Positions 1 through 5,353 of a DNA stretch of 7,130 nt are shown one piece after another. A model generated the notes under the pieces. It had not been told where the DNA came from. It saw only the letters and a list, made by a program, of their open reading frames with translations, and did no database searches. Each line of letters opens with the position of its first letter. Positions within the stretch are counted from its first letter, which is position 1. The stretch lies in assembly GCA_021846795.1 (NCBI GenBank), contig JAJZWG010000034.1, positions 1 to 7,130 of the forward strand. Direction: 5' to 3'. The translations under genes and the position numbers were made by a program. Source of the DNA: a bacterium (GTDB lineage Bacteria; Patescibacteriota; Saccharimonadia; Saccharimonadales; UBA4665).

Positions 1-12
1 TGCACTTACTCA

Positions 13-165
13 CTACATCGTGGACACTTTTCTACGTAAAATAGTTATATTTAATGTATCACAGTATTCTGATGGGGTTAAGTAATTTAAGGCTTGATGG
101 GGTCTAAAGAAATGGTAATCATTAAGCCAAGTAATAATTTGTTGTTCTCTTTCTTTGAGATTCAT
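13..165 (-). mobile_element. 3' end of an IS transposase gene (rve integrase type), element runs off the left edge
   Basis: The last 50 codons resemble the C-terminal tail of IS481/IS3-type transposases, where a sequence like FYNxxRPHQALxYxTPxEY follows the catalytic Glu. Here it reads YHFFRPHQALNYLTPSEY. The D-D-E catalytic residues would lie upstream and are missing, so only the distal end remains. The frame ends with KVSTM and a TAG at 15-13. Such elements often place the terminal inverted repeat across or just beyond the stop, so the sequence around 1-35 (with GTGGACACTTTTC on the plus strand) may be near the element's end. I cannot confirm this because the other end is not in the window. 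Confidence 0.6.
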
Positions 166-348
166 ATTATCATCAATCCTCCTTAATAATAAAGCGGTGA
201 ATTCAAGTATTGTGTTCTTGGTAATATCTTTAAACTTAGTCTTAACAGCTAGTTCCCTTATAAAGTCTACCGCAGCAGCGTGATTAACAGCTTCCAAATG
301 CTCTACTAGACTTTTACCATGAATTGTTAAGCCTTTATCAACTACCAA
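13..348 (-). pseudogene. Chimeric remnant: Fic-family N-terminal part joined to transposase C-terminus
   Basis: This 111-residue frame joins two unrelated protein pieces. Residues 1-60 (348 down to about 169) match the N-terminal helical part of Fic-family proteins, with the run GLTIHGKSLVEHLEAVNHA and, at 46-60, a helix ending in LRRIDD. Residues 62-111 look like the C-terminal end of an rve/DDE integrase-type transposase, with WLNDYHFFRPHQALNYLTP at 74-92. The TTG at 348 is only the first allowed start; the Fic-like frame is open back to 378 (GNTLNRRETAL) and the true start lies at 512 in another frame. The Fic catalytic motif (HPFxDGNGR) and the transposase catalytic residues are both absent, so neither activity is expected. 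The recognition of each half is from memory of the families; the join is my inference. Confidence 0.7.
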
Positions 349-512
349 AGCCGTTTCACGACGATTAAGTGTATTACCCTAATAGCGTTGCTAGTGTATG
401 TAAGTTCAACTCGATACCATTCATTTAGGTTTTTAAGCAATGATATAGGCAACGGTTGCAAAGCGTCTAGTTTTTGTTTTTTCTGTCTAATGCGGTTTAA
501 TAAATTATCCAT
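342..512 (-). pseudogene. 5' fragment of a broken Fic-family gene
   Basis: The frame starts with ATG at 512 and codes for 56 residues before a TAG. Residues 1-44 resemble the N-terminus of Fic-domain proteins, with EWYRVELTYTSNAI at 31-44. After ATT (383-381) the family expects Glu-Gly-Asn-Thr. The DNA reads ATT-AG-GGT-AAT, so a single missing G before AG would restore SNAIEGNTLNRRETAL and connect with the frame running to position 13. Residues 45-56 are therefore out-of-frame nonsense. The restored S-N-A-I-E-G fits the (S/T)xxxE(G/N) inhibitory motif known from class II Fic AMP-transferases, and the deletion falls in the Glu codon. A sequencing error is possible, but the gene is also cut downstream, so decay is more likely. 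Confidence 0.7.
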
Positions 513-518
513 AATTGC

Positions 519-525
519 CCTTCTT
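519..525 (-). promoter_or_regulatory. Shine-Dalgarno site of the Fic remnant
   Basis: Reading the minus strand, AAGAAGG lies six bases before the ATG at 512, a strong and well-spaced ribosome binding site. It fixes 512 as the Fic start. It contrasts with priA and def, which have no such site. A TATACT at 548-543 could be the -10 box, but I see no convincing -35 partner. Confidence 0.6.
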
Positions 526-578
526 AAATTTTATGCCCTGTAAGTATAATTATCAGACATTAAATAGATGTTCACGAT

Positions 579-773
579 TTAAGCACTCTTTTCAAAAATC
601 TTGTAATAGAGTAATAAACCAGCCTTGATATTCATGTTATCGTCATAGACTGACAACATTTTTAAGCTTTGATGATGAATGTATCGAACAACTTCGAATA
701 AATCACCTTTATAACTTTTGATTAACAGAAAATATAAGCTGCCTTTAGCTATCAATGTTTGCACTTCCATCAT
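579..773 (-). CDS. Short hypothetical protein of 64 residues, doubtful
   Basis: I do not recognise this product. The frame has two adjacent ATG codons at 773 and 770 and ends with TAA. The predicted protein is rich in Leu, Tyr, Ile and Lys, with a hydrophobic stretch near residues 11-19 too short to be a confident membrane segment. There is no clear ribosome binding site; TTAGAG sits about four bases before the first ATG. It contains the peptide DDNMNIK, nearly the same as DDNMNLK at the Fic/transposase junction. It lies between other degraded pieces in an AT-rich stretch, so it may be a chance frame or the remnant of a longer gene. Confidence 0.25.
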   Translation of the reverse strand: MMEVQTLIAKGSLYFLLIKSYKGDLFEVVRYIHHQSLKMLSVYDDNMNIKAGLLLYYKIFEKSA

Positions 774-774
774 T

Positions 775-807
775 AAACTCTAATCTTAAGGTTATACCTA
801 AGAGTTT
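775..807. repeat. Imperfect inverted repeat (possible weak terminator)
   Basis: AAACTC (775-780) can pair with GAGTTT (802-807), and inside it TT-A-AGGT (786-792) with ACCTAA (796-801) around a TAT loop, leaving a small bulge on the left arm. On the plus strand it is followed by TATTTTATAT, a poor U-tract; on the minus strand no U-run follows. It sits between the two doubtful frames 579-773 and 822-1067. It may be a weak terminator or the remnant of a small mobile element end. Confidence 0.35.
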
Positions 808-821
808 ATTTTATATCAAGT

Positions 822-1010
822 CTATTTAGTTGATCTACCCATATAAAACATTGTCAATCTTTCAAGTTCTAAACATTTTATTCGTTCTTTCACTAATTGT
901 TTATTATGTAACCAATATACTAAACTGAACTCATTTTTAAGGCAGCCTGAATTTATTTTATAGTTATAATAATAAATAATTAAAGCAATAGCTTCATAAA
1001 GTTTACACAA
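822..1010 (-). pseudogene. Hypothetical protein fragment, 62 residues from a TTG, probably missing its 5' end
   Basis: I do not recognise the family. From the TTG at 1010 it codes for 62 residues ending in TAG. The frame stays open further upstream to 1067 without any ATG, GTG or TTG, and that extension (SPEQEIKLRN just before the TTG) looks protein-like and continues smoothly into CKLYEAIALIIYYYNYK. This suggests that the true coding region began further upstream and lost its start, or uses a rare start codon. The remaining part is helical-looking, with a Lys/Glu-rich segment near the C-terminus (KERIKCLELERL). It has no clear ribosome binding site. It may be a gene fragment in a decaying region, or a chance frame. 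Confidence 0.35.
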
Positions 1011-1165
1011 GTTACGTAGTTTAATTTCTTGTTCAGGTGATCTAATTGATATATCTAATTTTTTGTTTTAATTAAACTATTTTTTTACCGTCTAAGTTAT
1101 GAACAGGTGTTGGTTAATCTTTCTCTTTAAGTTTAATGAAATTAATTACACAATAATCAAATTCT

Positions 1166-1453
1166 TTAACTGGTAATCCTTTTTTGATTTGTTTTTTGAG
1201 ATTTCAAAACTATACCTTGTAGTTCTTTAAAAATTGGAAATTGTTTATTGGTAGAATAAACTTTTGTATTGCCTTGTTTTTCTGAAATTAAAAAACCGAC
1301 TTTTTCAAGTTTTTTTAATTCTCTCTGAATATTACCAGCGTCTTCTTTAATTAACTTAGCTAAACCTCTTACATGGGTTTTAAAATCAGGGTATTTAGCA
1401 TAAATAACCACGATTTTTCTTCTAACTCTTGAAGTAATAAATACATCTAACAT
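1166..1453 (-). CDS. Small winged helix-turn-helix transcriptional regulator
   Basis: The product is 95 residues from the ATG at 1453. It resembles the single-domain winged-helix (ArsR/MarR-like) DNA-binding proteins common in archaea and CPR bacteria. The segment MLDVFITSRVRRKIVVIYAKYP is the usual first helix, residues 27-50 (HVRGLAKLI to QRELKKLE) form the helix-turn-helix, and 52-68 (VGFLISEKQGNTKVYST) the beta wing. No ligand or metal site is visible. A TTG at 1468 would add five residues, but ATG at 1453 is preferred: a GGAAAA lies at 1465-1460 as a weak ribosome site, and a good promoter would start RNA near 1478. It is divergent from priA with closely packed promoters, so it may control itself and possibly priA, though an accessory target is equally likely. 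Confidence 0.65.
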   Translation of the reverse strand: MLDVFITSRVRRKIVVIYAKYPDFKTHVRGLAKLIKEDAGNIQRELKKLEKVGFLISEKQGNTKVYSTNKQFPIFKELQGIVLKSQKTNQKRITS

Positions 1454-1484
1454 TTTATTGTTTTCCAAACAACATTATAGATAT

Positions 1485-1512
1485 ATTATAACTAGTTTTT
1501 AGATAAATTCAA
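1485..1512 (-). promoter_or_regulatory. Sigma70-type promoter for the winged-helix regulator
   Basis: On the minus strand, TTGAAT (1512-1507) and a perfect TATAAT (1490-1485) are separated by 16 bases. RNA would start near 1478, giving a leader of about 25 bases before the ATG at 1453. A second TATAAT at 1479-1474 is closer to the gene but lacks a matched -35. Confidence 0.55.
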
Positions 1513-1520
1513 CTAATATT

Positions 1521-1549
1521 TTGATAATCTTCTCTTATCACTCTATACT
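1521..1549 (+). promoter_or_regulatory. Sigma70-type promoter of priA, apparently leaderless
   Basis: TTGATA (1521-1526) and TATACT (1544-1549) are separated by exactly 17 bases, close to the consensus TTGACA-17-TATAAT. The priA ATG begins at 1559, so RNA started about seven bases after the -10 box would carry at most two or three leader bases. No Shine-Dalgarno sequence is present before the ATG. The -35 box is only eight bases from that of the divergent regulator. Confidence 0.65.
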
Positions 1550-1558
1550 AAATAAATA

Positions 1559-3496
1559 ATGTACTACTTTGAAGTTTGGGTAAATAGTTTAGCTTATCAT
1601 TCAAAATCAAATCTAACCTATCACTTCAATAAAAAACTTTCAAAGGGAGCAATTATTGAAGTTAATCTTAAAAATAAAACTTGTTTAGCTTTTGTAGTCA
1701 AACAAGTTGCTAAACCAAACTTTATTACTAAACCAATTAATCATCAATTTTCTCTACCAGCTCTACCAACTCATTTAATTTTACTGTCTCAATGGTTAAT
1801 ATCTTATTACCCTTCTAATATCGGCACAATTGCTAAATTAATACTACCTATTAGTTTAACTAAACTGCCTGAAAACAATTTTAACGATCTTTCTCAGAAA
1901 ACTATCATTAAAAAAAACAAACTACCCCCTTTAACCAGTGAACAACAAAAAGCTTTATCAATTATTAAACACACCAACACTTATCTCTTACATGGTATAA
2001 CTGGTAGTGGTAAAACTAGAATTTATATTGAATTAATTAAACAAGAATTACAAAAAAATAAGTCTGTTATAATTTTAATTCCTGAGATTAGTTTATTGAC
2101 TCAACTAGTTCAAACATTATCTAAAAATTTTAATAATGTGCTTGTCTGGCATTCTCAACAAACTCAAAAAGCTCGTTTAAAAAATTGGCTAGAAATTTTA
2201 CAAAGCCCTCAACCTAAAATTATTGTTGGTCCTCGATCAGCAATTTTTAGTCCAATCAAAAAACTAGGTTTGATTATTGTAGATGAAGCTCATGAAACGG
2301 CCTATAAGCAAGAACAAGCACCTCGCTATGAAACAACCAGAGTAGCCGCCTATTTAAGTCGTCTAACTGGCTCTAAATTAATTTTAGGGTCCGCTACTCC
2401 ATCAGTTAATGATTATTATTTAGCTAAGCAAAAAAATAAACCTATTATTGAACTTAATCATAAAGTTTACGAATCAAAAAAATTCAAACATCAAATTACG
2501 ATTATTGATCTAAAAGATCGAACCAATTTCACTAAATCAAATTTTTTAAGTCGAGCTTTAATTCGTTCAATTCAACAATCATTAGATGATCATCAACAAG
2601 TTTTACTTTATCTTAACAGACGAGGTACAGCTCGCTTAATTTTTTGCCAACAATGTGGTTGGCAAGCTAATTGCCCGCATTGCGATACTACTTTAACTTA
2701 TCATCATGATGACTTTATTTTAAAGTGTCATAGCTGTGATTATCAACAAAAACCACCATTAGAATGTCCTAATTGTCATTATCAAAATATTATTTTTAAA
2801 ACAATTGGCACAAAAGCCGTTGTAACAGAAATTGAAAAATTATTTCCAACCGCTCGACTAGCTCGCTTCGATAATGATAATCATAAATCAGAAAGATTAG
2901 AAAATAATTATGAAAAAATTATTGAAAAACAAATAGATATTTTAATTGGTACTCAAATTGTAGCTAAAGGTTTAGATATTTTAAAATTAAGTACTTTAGG
3001 CATCATCATGGCTGACACTAGTCTTTTCTTGCCAGATTTTTCATCTCAAGAAAGAACTTTCCAATTAATCAATCAAGTCATTGGTCGAGTTGATCGTGGT
3101 CATTTAAACAGTCGGACTATTATCCAAACTTATCAACCAGATCATCCAACTATCCAACAAGCTATTCATAATGATTATCAAGCTATGTACAAAACCGAAA
3201 TTACTAATCGTCAAAAATATCTTTTTCCACCAATCTGTTCTATTTTAAAAGTTGTCATTAAAAAAAATAATCGTTTAAAAACTATTCAAGACGCTAATTA
3301 TTTAAAACAAGCTCTTTTAAGTCTTAAATTACCAATCATAATTGAAGGACCCTCTCCAGCTTATCAAGAAAGAATTAAAAATTACTTTTATTGGCAGTTG
3401 ATTATTAAAGCCAAAAATCGCCATTACCTTTTAAAAATCATTGATCACTTGCCAGTAAATTGTTATTATGACATCGATCCAGTTAATCTTCTCTAA
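1559..3496 (+). CDS. priA: Primosomal protein N' (replication restart helicase PriA), short form
   Basis: PriA is a superfamily 2 DNA helicase that binds abandoned replication forks and directs reloading of the replicative helicase. All key motifs are present: Walker A GITGSGKT at 146-153, DEAH at 242-245, GSATP at 277-281, motif V GTQIVAKGLD at 464-473 and motif VI QVIGRVDRG at 506-514, where GRVDR replaces the usual GRAGR. Eight cysteines at 363, 366, 372, 375, 390, 393, 403 and 406 form the two zinc sites. The C-terminal domain ends in DIDPVNLL, like the DVDP end of E. coli PriA. At 645 residues it is about 85 shorter than the E. coli protein. The 3'-DNA-end-binding domain (1-101) is followed by only a short linker before the helicase core at about 124, so the winged-helix domain seems missing. 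It leads the def-fmt run. Confidence 0.95.
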   Translation: MYYFEVWVNSLAYHSKSNLTYHFNKKLSKGAIIEVNLKNKTCLAFVVKQVAKPNFITKPINHQFSLPALPTHLILLSQWLISYYPSNIGTIAKLILPISLTKLPENNFNDLSQKTIIKKNKLPPLTSEQQKALSIIKHTNTYLLHGITGSGKTRIYIELIKQELQKNKSVIILIPEISLLTQLVQTLSKNFNNVLVWHSQQTQKARLKNWLEILQSPQPKIIVGPRSAIFSPIKKLGLIIVDEAHETAYKQEQAPRYETTRVAAYLSRLTGSKLILGSATPSVNDYYLAKQKNKPIIELNHKVYESKKFKHQITIIDLKDRTNFTKSNFLSRALIRSIQQSLDDHQQVLLYLNRRGTARLIFCQQCGWQANCPHCDTTLTYHHDDFILKCHSCDYQQKPPLECPNCHYQNIIFKTIGTKAVVTEIEKLFPTARLARFDNDNHKSERLENNYEKIIEKQIDILIGTQIVAKGLDILKLSTLGIIMADTSLFLPDFSSQERTFQLINQVIGRVDRGHLNSRTIIQTYQPDHPTIQQAIHNDYQAMYKTEITNRQKYLFPPICSILKVVIKKNNRLKTIQDANYLKQALLSLKLPIIIEGPSPAYQERIKNYFYWQLIIKAKNRHYLLKIIDHLPVNCYYDIDPVNLL

Positions 3497-3504
3497 TTAT
3501 CATA

Positions 3505-3510
3505 TATAAT
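3505..3510 (+). promoter_or_regulatory. Possible -10 box directly before def
   Basis: A perfect TATAAT lies eight bases before the def ATG at 3519, in the 22-base gap after priA. As with priA there is no Shine-Dalgarno sequence. No good -35 box is found 17 bases upstream (GTTAAT at 3482-3487), so this may be a weak internal promoter giving leaderless def-fmt RNA, or a chance match in AT-rich DNA. Confidence 0.4.
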
Positions 3511-3518
3511 AAACTACA

Positions 3519-4091
3519 ATGACTAAAGAAAACATTATTATTTTGCCTAATAAAAAATTAAGACAAAATTCAAAAAAAATTACAGTTATTGATAAAAAAA
3601 TTAATCATATTATTGATTTAATGAAAAACGCCACTCTTGATTGGGATGATAACCGTCAGCATGAAGTTGGTGTAGCCTTAGCAGCCGTTCAAATTAATCA
3701 ACTTTATCGAATTATTATTGTTAGAGAAAACTTTGACGAAAAAAACAATAAGAATTTTAAAGTTTTTATTAATCCGAAAATTATTAAATTAAGTGGTGAT
3801 TTACTTGAAGATTTTGAAGGTTGTTTAAGTGTTCCAGAAATTTATGGCAAAGTCATGAGATATGATCAAATAAAAATTAAAGCATTAAATGAAAATGCTC
3901 AAGAAATCGTTGTTAAAGCTAGTGGTTTCTTGGCAAGAGTTTTTCAACACGAAATCGATCATACTAATGGTAAATTATTTATCGATCATATCAAAGATAA
4001 ACCTAACGCTTTTTATCGGCTTAATTCCCAAGGAGATTTAATTAAGTTAAACTATAGTCAAGATGTCAAAAAAAATAGTCTTCTTTGGTAG
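3519..4091 (+). CDS. def: Peptide deformylase
   Basis: Def is a metal enzyme in the cytoplasm that removes the formyl group from the N-terminal methionine of new proteins at the ribosome exit. The three signature motifs are visible: motif I as GVALAAVQ at 51-58 (usual form GxGLAAxQ, so Ala replaces the third-position Gly), motif II EGCLS at 100-104 with metal ligand Cys102, and motif III QHEIDH at 143-148 with ligands His144 and His148 and catalytic Glu145. It has 190 residues, against about 170 for E. coli, with extra residues before motif I (around 41-50) and at the C-terminus. The ATG at 3519 gives the typical start IIILPNKKLRQNSK. It follows priA by 22 bases and overlaps the start of fmt by 29 bases, which fits co-expression with the enzyme that adds the formyl group. 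Confidence 0.95.
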   Translation: MTKENIIILPNKKLRQNSKKITVIDKKINHIIDLMKNATLDWDDNRQHEVGVALAAVQINQLYRIIIVRENFDEKNNKNFKVFINPKIIKLSGDLLEDFEGCLSVPEIYGKVMRYDQIKIKALNENAQEIVVKASGFLARVFQHEIDHTNGKLFIDHIKDKPNAFYRLNSQGDLIKLNYSQDVKKNSLLW

Positions 4092-4965
4092 TGGCCCAGT
4101 TGCCGAAAAAAGCTTAATATTTTTAACAAAATATTTAAATGTTGAGCTGGTAATCACCAAATCATCGCCCAATACCAAACACAATAAAATTATTGATCTA
4201 GCCACTAAAATAAATTTACCTGTTGAAATTATTAACGATAGTCAACATTTAATAAACTTAATTAATCGCTCAAAACTTTCAGCAAAATTAGCTATTTTAA
4301 TTGATTATGGCGTAATTATTCCTCAACAAGTTATTGATTATTTTCCAGACGGTATCATTAATAGTCATTTCTCAATTCTACCTGATTTAAGGGGTCCAGA
4401 TCCAATTACTTATTCAATTTTAAGTGGACAATTAGAAACTGGTGTCAGTTTAATGAAAGTTGTTGAAAAACTAGATGAAGGACCTTTATTGGCATGGCAA
4501 ACTTTAAAACTTAATTATCAAGAAACAGCCGAAGAATTAACTGATAAATTAATTAGCCTATCTAATGAATTAATCAAAAAAAATATTATCAATAATGATT
4601 GGACTAATTTTAAGTTTTTTAATCAAACAATCACCAAAAAACCAATATCTTATAGCCATAAACTAAAAAAAATAGATGGTCAGCTCAACTTTAATTTGTC
4701 AGCTGAAGTATTAGAAAGACAAATTAGAGCTTTTAGTGTTTGGCCAAAAAGTTTTACAACTATTAAAAATATACCAATTACAATTATTAAAGCCACCATC
4801 ATCAATGAAACTGGTCCAATTGGCAAATTATTCATCCATAATCATCAATTAGCTATATACTGCCACAAACAAGCTCTATTAATTGAACAACTTAAACCGG
4901 CTGGTAAAAATCAAATGACCTCAACTGATTTCTTAAACGGTTATAAGAAAATTATAACTGATTAG
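4063..4965 (+). CDS. fmt: Methionyl-tRNA formyltransferase, with shortened loop
   Basis: Fmt transfers a formyl group from 10-formyltetrahydrofolate to initiator Met-tRNA. The N-terminal Rossmann-like domain (IVFFGSGPVAEKSL) carries the catalytic triad as Asn100 and His102 in INSHFSILP and Asp138 in KLDEGPLL, matching Asn106, His108 and Asp144 of the E. coli enzyme. The C-terminal domain is recognised by IRAFSVWPKSF at 221-231 and GKNQMTSTDFLNG at 281-293. Length is 300 residues, against about 315 in E. coli. The loop after the second beta strand, usually TQPDRPAGRGKKL with the tRNA-contacting Arg, is replaced by the shorter TKSSPNTKHNK at 32-42, and the usual SLLPRWRGAAP is SILPDLRGPDP. The ATG at 4063 lies 29 bases inside def without a nearby ribosome site, which suggests translational coupling. 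Confidence 0.92.
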   Translation: MSKKIVFFGSGPVAEKSLIFLTKYLNVELVITKSSPNTKHNKIIDLATKINLPVEIINDSQHLINLINRSKLSAKLAILIDYGVIIPQQVIDYFPDGIINSHFSILPDLRGPDPITYSILSGQLETGVSLMKVVEKLDEGPLLAWQTLKLNYQETAEELTDKLISLSNELIKKNIINNDWTNFKFFNQTITKKPISYSHKLKKIDGQLNFNLSAEVLERQIRAFSVWPKSFTTIKNIPITIIKATIINETGPIGKLFIHNHQLAIYCHKQALLIEQLKPAGKNQMTSTDFLNGYKKIITD

Positions 4966-5320
4966 TTTGATCGGTTGACTGATCAGTCTCACTGAAAGGA
5001 TTTTCACCACTTTCAATTGAAGCTAAAATAGCTGGTGAAGATTGTTTAACTTCTTCACACAACTTATCAAATTCATCTTGAGTAATTTCTTTATAATTAG
5101 GAAAATTAGTTTCTAACCATTTAAAAGCACTAGCTTGATCCTGATTATCGGCATATATTTGAAATTCATTAAATTGTTCTTCGGTCATTTGATTGGTTAA
5201 TCTAAGCCCTAATCTCATTTGTAATGTTTCTAAAATGTGATTCAATAAATCTTTCTGATCTTTTTCACTTAAACTACCTAAACCTAATGAAACTAATAAT
5301 TCTTGATCTAATTTAATCAT
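4952..5320 (-). CDS. DUF5663-like small protein downstream of infB
   Basis: The product is a 122-residue acidic protein of unknown function. It resembles the DUF5663 proteins that I know mainly from CPR bacteria. The conserved pattern is visible: an N-terminal helix ELLVSLGLGSLSEKDQKDLL, then TLQMRLGLRLTNQMTEEQFNEF at about 32-53, then WLETNFPNYKEIT near 68-80. The tail from about 105 is low-complexity and polar (TDQSTDQTNQL). There is no signal peptide or membrane segment, so it is probably cytoplasmic. It starts 33 bases after the infB stop on the same strand. An extended -10 box sits 11 bases before its ATG, so it may have its own RNA as well as being read from infB. A GGA six bases... before the ATG is a weak ribosome site. 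Its 3' end overlaps fmt by 14 bases. The family match is from memory. Confidence 0.8.
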   Translation of the reverse strand: MIKLDQELLVSLGLGSLSEKDQKDLLNHILETLQMRLGLRLTNQMTEEQFNEFQIYADNQDQASAFKWLETNFPNYKEITQDEFDKLCEEVKQSSPAILASIESGENPFSETDQSTDQTNQL

Positions 5321-5331
5321 ATTTATTCCAG

Positions 5332-5340
5332 ATTATAACA
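5332..5340 (-). promoter_or_regulatory. Extended -10 promoter before the DUF5663-like gene
   Basis: On the minus strand TGT-TATAAT (5340-5332) is an extended -10 element with a perfect hexamer. It lies in the 33-base gap after infB, 11 bases before the ATG at 5320, so the leader would be about five bases. The candidate -35 (TTTATA or nearby) is poor, as is common for extended -10 promoters. Confidence 0.5.
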
Positions 5341-5353
5341 CATTCTTGTTTGA

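Larger units (their letters stand above)
513..1165. other. AT-rich stretch without a confident gene
   Basis: Between the Fic start and the winged-helix regulator I can support only the two doubtful frames and the inverted repeat listed separately. I see no tRNA, rRNA, CRISPR repeat or clear riboswitch. The part from 1068 to 1165 has a short minus-strand frame in the +1 phase relative to the regulator (discussed as a finding), and T-rich runs at 1058-1066 and 1079-1086. Confidence 0.5.

Noticed and set aside
13..348. The 111-residue frame as an intact new protein
   Set aside because: It has a poor TTG start, the upstream DNA continues the Fic homology in a shifted frame, and its two halves match different families, so a scar is a simpler explanation.
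1040..1090. Possible terminator: GTTTTAATTAAAC followed by a T-run on the plus strand
   Set aside because: The stem is only about four pairs and almost all A-T, in a T-rich region, and there is no plus-strand gene before it to terminate.
1454..1468. TTG at 1468 as the start of the winged-helix regulator
   Set aside because: It has no ribosome site and would lie only about ten bases from the predicted RNA start; the ATG at 1453 fits better with the GGAAAA and the usual N-terminus of the family.
4030..4035. AAGGAG as the ribosome binding site of fmt
   Set aside because: It lies about 27 bases before the fmt ATG, too far to act, there is no other start at the right distance, and it is part of the def codons for Gln-Gly-Asp.
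4957..4987. Hairpin at the fmt end (ACTGAT pairing with ATCAGT) as a bidirectional terminator
   Set aside because: The stem is short with a long loop, no U-run follows on either strand, and the sequence is explained by the repeated Thr-Asp-Gln codons.
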